This document shows, piece after piece, positions 1 to 7,206 of a DNA stretch of 8,617 nt (position 1 is its first letter; the number at the start of each line of letters is the position of its first letter). A program made the translations under genes and the position numbers. This DNA comes from Phycisphaerae bacterium. Lineage in GTDB: Bacteria > Planctomycetota > Phycisphaerae > UBA1845 > UTPLA1. A model generated the notes under the pieces. The model made no database searches. It saw nothing but the letters and a program-made list of their open reading frames with translations, and had not been told where the DNA came from. The stretch covers positions 1-8,617 of the forward strand of contig JAJDEC010000279.1 in the NCBI GenBank assembly GCA_029259995.1, written 5' to 3'.

Positions 1-2
1 TG

Positions 3-1370
3 ACGATTCTGGAAACCGGCAACTGGTTGGTTCCGCAGATGCTCGATCAACCCTGGATACACAAACCGCCGCTCGCGATCTGGATGACGGCTGCGCTGTA
101 CCACACATTCGGCGGTTTCAGCGAGATACTGACTCGGCTTCCCTCGGCCGTCTCGTCAATCGTCATCTGCCTGCTTGTCGCCTTGCTTGCCGATCGATAC
201 TTCGGCCGCCGAGCCGCGTTGCTGGCGGGGCTCGCGCAGGCGACTTGCGTCTATATGTTCCTCCAGGGGCGACTCGGTGAAGTGGACATGCCGTTCGCCA
301 TGTTCATCGTCGCCGCACTGGTCACGCTGGCCTGGCACTGGGGAAATCGCGAATTCAAACTGCCGATCGCCGCTGCGGCACTGTTTCATCTCATGGCGGG
401 GCTCGCCATTCTGACCAAGGGACCGCTGGCCATCGCACTCATCGGCATGCCGATCCTCTGCTTCGCCGCGATGGAACGATCGATGAAACCGATCCTCGCC
501 GTCGTATTGACGCCCATGTTTGTGCTGTCGATCGTGGTCGGCTTCGGATGGTACGCCGCCATCGTCTTGACAGTCGGCGACGAGGCCGTGGGTCATTGGA
601 ATGCCAGCTACGTCCAGCGATTCCTGGGGCACTATCATCTCAAGAGTCATGGCCCGCTCTTTTACTTCTATTCGATTCCCTGGCTCGCCATGCCGTGGAC
701 GATTACCATCATCCTCGGCGCCAAGATTCTGTGGCGCAAAGCGCACAGCAGGACGGGCCGTATCGATCGATATCTGTGGTCGTGGTTTATCTCAGGATTC
801 GTCCTCCTGACGATCGCCGCATTCCGCAGCAAACACTACGCAGTACCCATCCTCCCGCCACTCTCGTTACTGGCCGGCATGCTGGCCGACGAGCACATTC
901 GACACGTTGGAAAACCCGCGAAACGATTCTACGTTGCCGGTTTTGCATTCACATTGGCCATCTACGTCGTGATCGGCGGTTACGTGATGCCCAAGAATGA
1001 TTGGCGCAAACCCACGATCGCGTTCGTGCGCGAACAGATCGCGAGCATTCCCGACGGGGCCACGCTGTACGTCGCAGGGCTCGCCCAGTCCGCCGTGTAT
1101 CCTTACATCAACAGGGAATTTGAATACATCAACAACTTCGCCGACGCCAAGGCCGCCGCGGATGACGGCGATGATGGCCAGCCCTGGATCTTGACGTATC
1201 GCCGACATCTCTCGGAAGCGACGTCGCGGGGGTACCGGGTCCGGGAAATCGCTGCCGAAGCCCCAAGTGCGAAAGTCCCCAAGAATGAAACCCTCGTGTT
1301 CGCCCGCCTTGTCGCAGCACCCACGCCGGAAGCTGATGCGACGCACTTGCGGCACCACACGGTGCCATAA
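3..1370 (+). CDS. ArnT/PMT-like membrane glycosyltransferase (GT-C fold), 5' partial
   Basis: Integral membrane glycosyltransferase of the PMT_2/ArnT-like type. This family transfers a sugar from a polyprenyl-phosphate donor to lipid or protein acceptors on the outer face of the inner membrane. The reading frame is open to the left edge, and the first residues (TILETGNWLVPQ) match the family's loop after the first membrane helix, so the true start lies upstream; the TTG at base 27 is not the start. Numbering from the codon at base 3: a KPP motif at 21-23 (ArnT-type 'KPPL'), GRLGEVDMP at 89-97 with acidic residues in the second loop, ILTKGP near 136-141, HGPLFYFY around 216-223, and SKHYAVPILPPL around 276-287. 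Roughly ten hydrophobic segments are followed by a soluble C-terminal part. It has 455 residues in the window, missing perhaps only the N-terminal helix. It converges on nuoF. Sugar and acceptor cannot be told from the sequence. Confidence 0.85.
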   Translation, partial: TILETGNWLVPQMLDQPWIHKPPLAIWMTAALYHTFGGFSEILTRLPSAVSSIVICLLVALLADRYFGRRAALLAGLAQATCVYMFLQGRLGEVDMPFAMFIVAALVTLAWHWGNREFKLPIAAAALFHLMAGLAILTKGPLAIALIGMPILCFAAMERSMKPILAVVLTPMFVLSIVVGFGWYAAIVLTVGDEAVGHWNASYVQRFLGHYHLKSHGPLFYFYSIPWLAMPWTITIILGAKILWRKAHSRTGRIDRYLWSWFISGFVLLTIAAFRSKHYAVPILPPLSLLAGMLADEHIRHVGKPAKRFYVAGFAFTLAIYVVIGGYVMPKNDWRKPTIAFVREQIASIPDGATLYVAGLAQSAVYPYINREFEYINNFADAKAAADDGDDGQPWILTYRRHLSEATSRGYRVREIAAEAPSAKVPKNETLVFARLVAAPTPEADATHLRHHTVP

Positions 1371-1535
1371 GCGACGATTGGCGCCAATTTGAACACAGGG
1401 TATTTGGTATTTTCCGGAAACAGGTGGACAGAATCTGCCGTTCTGGAGGTCGAACTGGTTCGCACAATCATGGAAACTGCATCAGGGTGAGGCCGCATCG
1501 TCACCGGACGCTTGAATGCGGTTCATTCTCTCACT
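1371..1535. other. Convergent intergenic gap with short palindromes
   Basis: This is the gap between the plus-strand glycosyltransferase stop and the nuoF stop. It contains the perfect palindromes ATTGGCGCCAAT (1377-1388) and TTTCCGGAAA (1411-1420), a small hairpin CAGAA/TTCTG with a 7-nt loop (1429-1445), and CGAACTGGTTCG (1451-1462). A two-way transcription terminator would be expected between converging genes, but no long GC stem followed by a T run is present, so none is called. I see no credible gene here. Confidence 0.35.
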
Positions 1536-2894
1536 TCAGACACTTACCGCCCGCTGCCCCAGAATCGGCAGCTCATACGCGGCCGGGTTCGTCTTTCGAA
1601 TGACCTGCTCAACAACGCCCGGCTTCTGGTTGCGGATATGCTCCTCGAACTCCGATCGGAATTTCTGCACGATCGTTCGGATCGGAAAGGCGGCGCCGTC
1701 CGGCAGGCCGCAGATGCTGAGGCCGGGCATCATGCCCATGTTCGTCGTAATGTCGACGAGAAGATCGAGATCGCTGATACGCCCCGCCCCCGCGGCGATG
1801 CGGGCCGCGATCTTGTACATCCAGTTCGTTCCCTCGCGGCATTGCGTACACTGGCCGCAGCTTTCGTGGGAATAGAACCGCGCGATGTTCTTCAGCACCT
1901 GCCGGATATCCGCATCGTCCGGGATCACGATCGCGCCGGCCGTGCCGAGGCCGAGCAGGCCGTAGTTGCGAACGTCGTCGAAACAAAGATGACAATCCAG
2001 TTCGGCCTCTGTCAGGACGCCGACGCTGAGACCACCGGGAATGCAGCCTTTGACTTTCTTCCCGTCACGCATGCCCTGCCCGTGGTCGTCGCCGAAAATC
2101 AGGTCGCGCGCGGTCAGTCCCAGCGCCGCCTCGAAGCAGCCCGGCCGATTGACCGGCCCGCTGACGGTATACAGCTTCGGACCCTTCGAATTCTCTGTAC
2201 CAATACCGCGGAACCAATCGACGCCTCGCTCGAAAATGTGCGGTACGCAGCAGAGCGTCTCGACGTTGTTGACGACGGTCGGCCGCTTGAATGCACCTTC
2301 GATGGCCGGGAACGGCGGCTTGATGCGCGGCCAGCCGCGCTTGCCCTCGAGGCTTTCGATCAGTCCCGTCTCTTCGCCGCAGACATAGGCACCGGCGCCG
2401 CGATGGATGTAGCAGTCGATCGAATAGTCGCTGCCGAAGACGTTCTTGCCGAAGTATCCCGCGGCGTAGGCCTCGTCGACGGCCTTCTGGAGAATGTGAA
2501 ATTGCTCGTGGAATTCGACGCGCATGTAGATGAAGGCCGTTGTCGTCTTCGTGGCGAAGCCGGCGATGAGAATGCCTTCGAGCAGTTGATGCGGATCCTC
2601 TTCCATCAGCACGCGATTGCAGAACGTGCCCGGCTCGGACTCGTCGGCGTTGACACAGAAATACGTCACTTCGCGATCGGGCGGCAGGAAGGACCACTTC
2701 AGACCCGCCGGAAAGCCTGCGCCGCCGCGACCGCGCAGGCCACTGGCCTTGACGACTTCGACGACTTCTTCCGGTTTCTGTTCCTTGATGACTTTTTCGG
2801 CCGTCTTGTATCCGCCTTGTTTGCGGTAGACGTCGAGCGTGCGAATGCCCTCGATGCCGAAGTTCTTTGTCAGGACGGGCTCAAACTTGGCCAT
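1536..2894 (-). CDS. nuoF: NADH-quinone oxidoreductase subunit F (NuoF, NADH/FMN-binding 51-kDa subunit)
   Basis: Complex I subunit that oxidises NADH, passes electrons to FMN and the N3 [4Fe-4S] cluster, and works with NuoE on the cytoplasmic arm. It has 452 residues, the usual family length. GLRGRGGAGFPAGLKW at 52-67 is the glycine-rich FMN/NADH loop. NADESEPGT at 82-90 carries the conserved acidic NADH-site residues. GAGAYVCGEETGLIESLEG at 166-184 is the second signature. ESCGQCTQC puts cluster cysteines at 346, 349 and 352, with the fourth at 395 (SICG). The frame is open 32 codons further upstream, but that stretch (MPVGACC...) is unlike NuoF; the start chosen, MAKFEPVL, has a GGAG ten bases upstream. 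The start overlaps the preceding membrane gene by 14 bp, suggesting translational coupling. After NADESEPGT the sequence is FCNR where E. coli-type NuoF has YKDR, a mild deviation. It lacks the extra N- and C-terminal domains of HydB/HoxF-type hydrogenase subunits. nuoG does not follow. Confidence 0.96.
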   Translation of the reverse strand: MAKFEPVLTKNFGIEGIRTLDVYRKQGGYKTAEKVIKEQKPEEVVEVVKASGLRGRGGAGFPAGLKWSFLPPDREVTYFCVNADESEPGTFCNRVLMEEDPHQLLEGILIAGFATKTTTAFIYMRVEFHEQFHILQKAVDEAYAAGYFGKNVFGSDYSIDCYIHRGAGAYVCGEETGLIESLEGKRGWPRIKPPFPAIEGAFKRPTVVNNVETLCCVPHIFERGVDWFRGIGTENSKGPKLYTVSGPVNRPGCFEAALGLTARDLIFGDDHGQGMRDGKKVKGCIPGGLSVGVLTEAELDCHLCFDDVRNYGLLGLGTAGAIVIPDDADIRQVLKNIARFYSHESCGQCTQCREGTNWMYKIAARIAAGAGRISDLDLLVDITTNMGMMPGLSICGLPDGAAFPIRTIVQKFRSEFEEHIRNQKPGVVEQVIRKTNPAAYELPILGQRAVSV

Positions 2895-4404
2895 GCGACA
2901 TTGTCTCCACAATTTGAAGGGCGACCGATGCGGGTCGCACGAGTGCATCCGGCGTAATGATGCTGTAATACAGCAGGCCCCAACCGGCAAATGCCAGCGT
3001 CAGCCAGGAGCGCCATCGATTCCTGCCGCCGATCGAATAGGGCGCCACAACAAGCAGCCAGATCGGCAGAAAATCGAGCGCGAAGCGATTGAATCCATGT
3101 TGAATGTACCCCGAGCTGTGGTACATCGACAGAACGATCATGATCGGGATCGTCGAGAGCATCAGCCAGCGGGCGTTTTTCTCCCGCCACCAGGCGGCTG
3201 CTGCGATCAGCACCCAGAAGGCCATCGGCGTCGTAAACCAGAGGCTCGTTCCCTTCTGGTTGGCGTCGTAAAGATGAACGCTTGTCAGGGACACGTCGCC
3301 CATCTTCGGCAGCGACAGATGCATGAAGAAGAGATTGCCGTCGTCGCCGTCCACGCCGAGGATGTATTTCGGGGAGAACGTGCCGTATTTCTGCACGCGT
3401 TCGCCCATCAGATCGCCACCGCGACCTGCGTAGATATGGCGATAGCCGAATTCGAGCGGATCCCCGAACTTGTAATAATTCAGCGTCAACAACGGTCCGA
3501 CGATGACCGCCAGGCCGAGCCCCGCCAACGCGAACCCCTTCGCACCATATCGCTTCCAGGCAACAGCAAGCAGGACCACGCCATACAGTATCGTGATCTG
3601 CCGCGCGTACACGGCGATGAACAGACCGATGAGCGCCGGCCAAATGCGCTGTCGCCCCAGGAGATCCGCCGCGAAGATCAGCAGGCCGATCTGCGACATC
3701 ACGTGATCCATGCGGCCGAGCAGTCCGTGCCGCGTTTCGTTGAGGCCAGGCAATATGGACGTCCCGCCGATGAGTGCGAAGGCGAGGATCGCAGCCCACA
3801 TGGGGTTTTGCAGCCGACGATGAAACGTGACGAAGCTAACGATGGCGATCGGCCAATAGATCAGCAGCGCCATCATCTCCGGTCGCCACATCGTCTCCGG
3901 CATTCCCACCAGCTTGTGGAATGGCGACACGGCGACTGTCAGAATGCTGAACAACGGCGGGAAAACGTTGTAATACTTGTGGTTCTCGGGGTTGTAGGCC
4001 GTGTCGTGCAGACGCACTTCCGGATCCTTGCGTTCCCAGTCGCGAACCTCGGGATAGTCCCATTGCAGTTCGTTGTTGCGAACCGGCGGAATATCGAGCC
4101 GGCCTTTCATCCAGGCGACGCCTTCGGCCACGGCGGCGTTGCTGTCCGCGTTCATCTCCCATTGCGACAGCCGAATCTTCGGGCCCAGCGCCACCTGGAT
4201 CGCAACCATCATCAGGGCGAAGCAGCCCAGGACTTCGTAACGATGCCACGCGCGCGGCGCGCTCAGCGTCGCCGACGGCGCGCCGTCCAACGGCGGCGGC
4301 GCGGATCGGGGCGGCGCCGTGCGGGCGTTGCCCTTGCCGATGTCGATCACGTGCGGCTGCAGGTTACCGATCGGTTGGTTGGGATTGTCGGAATCGAGCG
4401 TCAT
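2881..4404 (-). CDS. Multi-pass membrane protein, probable GT-C-type glycosyltransferase, between nuoE and nuoF
   Basis: A 507-residue polytopic protein. Residues 1-52 are hydrophilic and rich in Pro/Ala. A first membrane helix lies at about 57-74, followed by a long extracytoplasmic loop (about 75-145) that begins QWEMNADSNAAVAEG and ends HKYYNVFPPLFSIL. This loop carries an acidic residue just after helix 1, a 'GRLDIP' segment and a 'Y.VFPPL' segment, the arrangement seen in many bacterial GT-C/PMT-like membrane transferases. About eight to ten further helices follow to near residue 482, with a soluble excursion around 312-385. The only in-frame ATG near the left end is at 4402-4404, 67 bp after the nuoE stop, with no clear Shine-Dalgarno. 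The 3' end overlaps nuoF by 14 bp. The family call rests on layout and short motifs, not a diagnostic signature; substrate unknown. It is not a known complex I subunit: it does not resemble the antiporter-like or quinone-site subunits (NuoL/M/N/H). Confidence 0.6.
   Translation of the reverse strand: MTLDSDNPNQPIGNLQPHVIDIGKGNARTAPPRSAPPPLDGAPSATLSAPRAWHRYEVLGCFALMMVAIQVALGPKIRLSQWEMNADSNAAVAEGVAWMKGRLDIPPVRNNELQWDYPEVRDWERKDPEVRLHDTAYNPENHKYYNVFPPLFSILTVAVSPFHKLVGMPETMWRPEMMALLIYWPIAIVSFVTFHRRLQNPMWAAILAFALIGGTSILPGLNETRHGLLGRMDHVMSQIGLLIFAADLLGRQRIWPALIGLFIAVYARQITILYGVVLLAVAWKRYGAKGFALAGLGLAVIVGPLLTLNYYKFGDPLEFGYRHIYAGRGGDLMGERVQKYGTFSPKYILGVDGDDGNLFFMHLSLPKMGDVSLTSVHLYDANQKGTSLWFTTPMAFWVLIAAAAWWREKNARWLMLSTIPIMIVLSMYHSSGYIQHGFNRFALDFLPIWLLVVAPYSIGGRNRWRSWLTLAFAGWGLLYYSIITPDALVRPASVALQIVETMSHGQV
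2905..2908 (-). promoter_or_regulatory. Likely ribosome binding site of nuoF
   Basis: The minus strand reads GGAG ten bases before the nuoF ATG. It lies inside the last codons of the upstream membrane gene and supports the MAKF start over the longer upstream reading frame. The spacing is somewhat long, so the site is only moderate. Confidence 0.4.
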
Positions 4405-4471
4405 CGATGGAATCGTTCGGCAGCGCGGTCGTATTTGAAGTCTCTGACAAATGTCGGAAGGCCAACGCGGA

Positions 4472-5110
4472 TCATGACTCCCGCATTTCCTGAATGTCGG
4501 ACGTCTTGCCGACGGCCTCGATCGCCGGGGCCGGCGCGGCGGCCGCCGGGCCGTCGAAGAGATTCGATCTGGGCGGATCGATCTCCGCGTTTTTCGGATC
4601 CTTGAGGATCCTGGCAACTTCTTCGGGCGTGACGCACTTGTGCAGCTTCTCATTGATCAGAAGGCACGGGCCATGATCGCAGGCGGCAAGGCATTCTTCC
4701 GTCACGAGGCTGTACTTGCCGTCTTCCGTCGTGCCGTGTTCGTCGATGCCGAGTTCCGCCTTGCAGGCGTCGAGCACCTTTTCCGCCCCCACGAGCTGAC
4801 AGGACAGACTGCGACAGGCAACGACGACTTTGCTGCCCCTCTCGTGGTCCCAGTAATGCGTGTAGAACGACAGCGTATCGAGCACGGCGCTGGGCGGGAT
4901 CTCCAGCACTTCGGCGATCTCGGCCATGGCCTTGTGACTGACGTGCCCCAGCGCGTCCTGTACGACATGCAGCGCCGGCAGCAGCGCGGCCCGCTGGGTT
5001 TCATAACGCGGGAAGAAGGAGCGAATCTTCGCTCGCAATGCCTCGCTCAAAACGGGCGGTGCATCCTTGTCAAAAACCGGTTTTGTCCGATCCAGTGCCT
5101 GCCAGGCCAT
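4472..5110 (-). CDS. nuoE: NADH-quinone oxidoreductase subunit E (NuoE, 24-kDa [2Fe-2S] subunit)
   Basis: Thioredoxin-fold complex I subunit that carries the N1a [2Fe-2S] cluster and pairs with NuoF in the NADH dehydrogenase module. The family core is recognisable throughout: an N-terminal helical region with FPRYETQRAALLPALHVVQDALG (about 33-55, split here only for description), then LDTLSFYTHYW near 77-87. The four cluster cysteines are at 99 and 104 (ACRSLSCQLVG) and 140 and 144 (EECLAACDHGP). The core ends near residue 172 (ARILKDPK). It is followed by a tail of about 40 residues that is rich in Ala and Pro (GPAAAAPAPA) and not needed for the fold. The ATG at 5108-5110 is preceded by GGAGG at a six-base spacing, which fixes the start. 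A membrane glycosyltransferase-like gene, not nuoF, comes next. Confidence 0.95.
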   Translation of the reverse strand: MAWQALDRTKPVFDKDAPPVLSEALRAKIRSFFPRYETQRAALLPALHVVQDALGHVSHKAMAEIAEVLEIPPSAVLDTLSFYTHYWDHERGSKVVVACRSLSCQLVGAEKVLDACKAELGIDEHGTTEDGKYSLVTEECLAACDHGPCLLINEKLHKCVTPEEVARILKDPKNAEIDPPRSNLFDGPAAAAPAPAIEAVGKTSDIQEMRES

Positions 5111-5295
5111 TTTCGGCCTCCATATCGAGAGTCTGCCCGCGAGTCGGTCACGAAATACCCTCGCGATTCCTGGTCCCTGTTCGAGACGTGGAGTTTAGCG
5201 GAATCGGTGGGATCATGCATTGGGGATGATACACGTCGGGCCCGCCCGGCATCGCCCTCGCCAATGTCCCGCGAGTGCGTTGACATGCACCATCC
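5111..5295. other. Intergenic region upstream of nuoE (presumed promoter region)
   Basis: This 185-bp gap separates the nucleoside transporter stop from the nuoE start, both on the minus strand, and is the natural place for a promoter of the nuoE unit. A GC-rich inverted repeat CGGGCCCGCCCG (5237-5248) lies about 50 bp after the transporter stop and could form a small hairpin, but no T run follows. A TAAACT hexamer on the minus strand matches the -10 consensus at four of six positions, but no matching -35 is seen. No gene is supported here. Confidence 0.35.
5117..5121 (-). promoter_or_regulatory. Ribosome binding site of nuoE
   Basis: A perfect GGAGG on the minus strand lies six bases before the nuoE ATG. 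It is among the best Shine-Dalgarno sequences in the window and supports the annotated start. Confidence 0.8.
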
Positions 5296-6597
5296 TCAGA
5301 TCAGCGTGCTGGCAATGGCGGCGGTCATCCAGCAGGCCATGGCTCCGCCGAGCATGGCGCGGGGGGCGAGACGGGCGATTTCCGCGCGGCGATCCGGGGC
5401 CATCGGGCTGATCCCGCCGATCTGGATCCCGATCGAGCTGAAATTGGCAAAGCCGCACAGGGCGTAGGCCGCGATGAACGCAGATCGCTTGGAGACCAGC
5501 CCGTCGCGCAGCATGTTTGCGAGATTCTCGTAGGCGATGATTTCATTGGTCGCGATGCCCGTGCCGATCAGGCCGGCGACTTGATGGGCATCGGCCGAGT
5601 CGACGCCGATGAACATCGCGATCGGCCGGAACAGGATGCCGAGCAGACCGCTGAGCGAGAGTGTCTTGAGACCGAGCCAGTCGAGCGTCCCTGCCATCCA
5701 TGATTGCGAGCCGACGAGGCCGAGCCCTGCATCGATCAGGTGAATCAGGGCAACGAACGCGATCAGCATCGCGATGACGTTGATCGCGAGCCGCATGCCC
5801 TGCGACGCCCCCTCTGTCATCGCATCAAGCAGGTTTTCGCCCGTAATACCCGCATCGATCTTCGAGTCATCCGCGGTCTTGATGACCGGACTTCCGTCCG
5901 CCGTCGCCAGGATCGGCGGGACCATGATCTTCGCCATGACGAATGCGCCCGGCGCGGACATCAAGCACGCCGTCAGCAGATGCCGCGTGATTTCGACCTT
6001 CAGTTCCGGCGTGGCCTCGGCGAAAAATGCGATGTACACGGAGAGAACGCCCGCGGCGACTGTCGCGAATCCGCCCGTCATCAGGGCCATCAATTCCGAC
6101 TGCGACATCTTCGGGATGTAGGGACGCACAAGCAGAGGCGCCTCGGTCTGCCCGAAAAACACATTGGCGGCGGCCGCGAGACTTTCCGCGCCGCTGACGC
6201 CCATGCTCTTGCGCATGATCCACGCCATCCCCTGAACGAGCCTCTGGAGAATGCCGTAGTGATAGCCGATGGAGGCCAGCATCGAGACGAAAATGATTGT
6301 CGAGATGATGATGACGCCGATGTTCAGAAACCAGGGCGTGCCGTCCGGAATCACCATCCGGAAGACGAAGCCGGCCCCTTCCATGGCGGCGGCGAGAATC
6401 GCGCCGATGAACTTCGCGAGCAACGTGAAGAGCCCGTTGCCGATTTCAGTCTTCAGGACAAACAGCGCAAGCACCCATTGCAGGGCCAGCCCGCTGATCA
6501 CAATTTTCCAGGGAAAGCGCCGACGATTCGAGGAAAGCAGCCACGCAATGCAGACGAGCGCAACGATGCCGCCGAAACCTCGGAGCAGCGGAGGCAT
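5296..6597 (-). CDS. nupC: Concentrative nucleoside transporter (CNT family, NupC-like)
   Basis: Inner-membrane symporter that imports nucleosides with Na+ or H+. It has 433 residues, slightly above the typical bacterial CNT length. Hydrophobic segments run through the whole chain. Diagnostic motifs: ESLAAAANVFFGQTEAPLLV (138-157), where GQTE (149-152) is the first re-entrant hairpin that contacts the nucleobase; GTGIATNEIIAY (345-356), with NE at 351-352 matching the conserved glutamate region of the second hairpin; and CGFANFSSIGIQIG (381-394), whose F383, N385 and S388 correspond to ribose- and base-contacting residues in structurally characterised CNTs. The ATG directly follows the tdk stop (TGAATG), and GGAGG lies eight bases upstream inside tdk, so the two are co-translated. 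Being next to thymidine kinase suggests thymidine or other pyrimidine nucleosides as substrate; the coupling ion cannot be read from the sequence. Confidence 0.94.
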   Translation of the reverse strand: MPPLLRGFGGIVALVCIAWLLSSNRRRFPWKIVISGLALQWVLALFVLKTEIGNGLFTLLAKFIGAILAAAMEGAGFVFRMVIPDGTPWFLNIGVIIISTIIFVSMLASIGYHYGILQRLVQGMAWIMRKSMGVSGAESLAAAANVFFGQTEAPLLVRPYIPKMSQSELMALMTGGFATVAAGVLSVYIAFFAEATPELKVEITRHLLTACLMSAPGAFVMAKIMVPPILATADGSPVIKTADDSKIDAGITGENLLDAMTEGASQGMRLAINVIAMLIAFVALIHLIDAGLGLVGSQSWMAGTLDWLGLKTLSLSGLLGILFRPIAMFIGVDSADAHQVAGLIGTGIATNEIIAYENLANMLRDGLVSKRSAFIAAYALCGFANFSSIGIQIGGISPMAPDRRAEIARLAPRAMLGGAMACWMTAAIASTLI

Positions 6598-7206
6598 TCA
6601 GCGTACCTCCGGCGGCGTGGCCAGGGGCGCAAAATGGGCCTCGCAACGGGGCTCGTAGTCGGATAGACCGCCGACCATGTGTTTCGTGTTGATCTGCGTC
6701 ATCCGCTGTGTGTATGGAGCAGCTTCACCGCAAACACGACAAGGCGCCTGCTTGATCACTTCGGACTGGGCGAACGCGCAGAGTTGCGGCATGGGTTCGA
6801 ATGGCCGGCCCCATGCGTCATGCGTAATCCCGGCAACAAGGACGGACTTGCCCTGCGCACAAAGCGATTCGACGACGTCGATCAACGGCAGACCGAAGAA
6901 ATGCCCCTCATCGATCGCAATGAAGTCGGCCTTCTCGGCCGGTTCGAGAATCGACGCGGCATCGGGAACGCGCACAGCGTCGAAGCGCTCGCCGGGATGC
7001 GTGACAATGGCGTCGGGCACGTAGCGATCGTCGATGCAATGTTTGAATGCGAGTACGCGATCGCCGCGCGATTGTGCCTCCTTGAGCCGCGCGATCATAT
7101 GCTCCGTCTTACCGCCGAACATGGATCCGTGGACGACTTCGAGATGGCCGGATTGAGTTTGGGCGTTCACCGCGGCGTATTGTCGGCGGAAGATGTCGTT
7201 GGGCAA
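6598..7206 (-). CDS. tdk: Thymidine kinase (type II, Tdk)
   Basis: Phosphorylates thymidine (and deoxyuridine) with ATP in the cytoplasm, the pyrimidine deoxynucleoside salvage step. 202 residues from the TTG at 7204-7206, typical of the TK1-like family. The P-loop is GSMFGGKT (27-34, usually GSMFSGKT). IDEGHFF (98-104) is the usual 'DEAQFF' motif, with E100 as the expected catalytic base. GITHDAWGRPFEPMPQLCA (126-144) is the substrate-binding lasso. The structural zinc ligands are C156 and C159 (CRVCG) and C188 and H191 (YEPRCEAHF). The start is uncertain. No ATG exists between an upstream in-frame TGA and the P-loop; TTG (7206) and GTG (7168-7170) are the realistic choices, and neither has a clear Shine-Dalgarno. 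The GTG would give 190 residues with only 14 before the P-loop, closer to many family members. It is the first gene of the tdk-transporter pair. Confidence 0.94.
   Translation of the reverse strand: MPNDIFRRQYAAVNAQTQSGHLEVVHGSMFGGKTEHMIARLKEAQSRGDRVLAFKHCIDDRYVPDAIVTHPGERFDAVRVPDAASILEPAEKADFIAIDEGHFFGLPLIDVVESLCAQGKSVLVAGITHDAWGRPFEPMPQLCAFAQSEVIKQAPCRVCGEAAPYTQRMTQINTKHMVGGLSDYEPRCEAHFAPLATPPEVR
6606..6610 (-). promoter_or_regulatory. Ribosome binding site of the nucleoside transporter, inside tdk
   Basis: The minus strand reads GGAGG eight bases before the transporter ATG, within the last codons of tdk. With the abutting TGAATG junction it indicates translational coupling of the two genes. 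Confidence 0.75.

Noticed and set aside
1512..2957. Long plus-strand open frame (481 codons) opposite nuoF
   Set aside because: It is fully antisense to a certain nuoF, has low-complexity Arg/Asp/Ala-rich content with no family motif, and is explained by high GC at third codon positions.
2895..2990. NuoF extended upstream by 32 residues
   Set aside because: The extra residues are encoded by DNA that codes for the end of the membrane protein in another frame and do not resemble NuoF N-termini; MAKFEPVL has a better-placed start signal.
2839..4605. Long plus-strand open frame (588 codons) opposite the membrane gene
   Set aside because: It is antisense to a gene with clear membrane helices. 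Its product would be extremely rich in Arg, His and Gln with no recognisable domain.
5073..5084. Palindrome AAAACCGGTTTT as a possible operator
   Set aside because: It lies inside the nuoE coding sequence (codons for Lys-Pro-Val-Phe) and has no second copy or promoter next to it, so chance is the simpler explanation.
5704..6666. Plus-strand open frame (320 codons) opposite the nucleoside transporter
   Set aside because: Antisense to a gene with diagnostic CNT motifs; highly charged, repetitive Arg/Asp/His composition without any domain.
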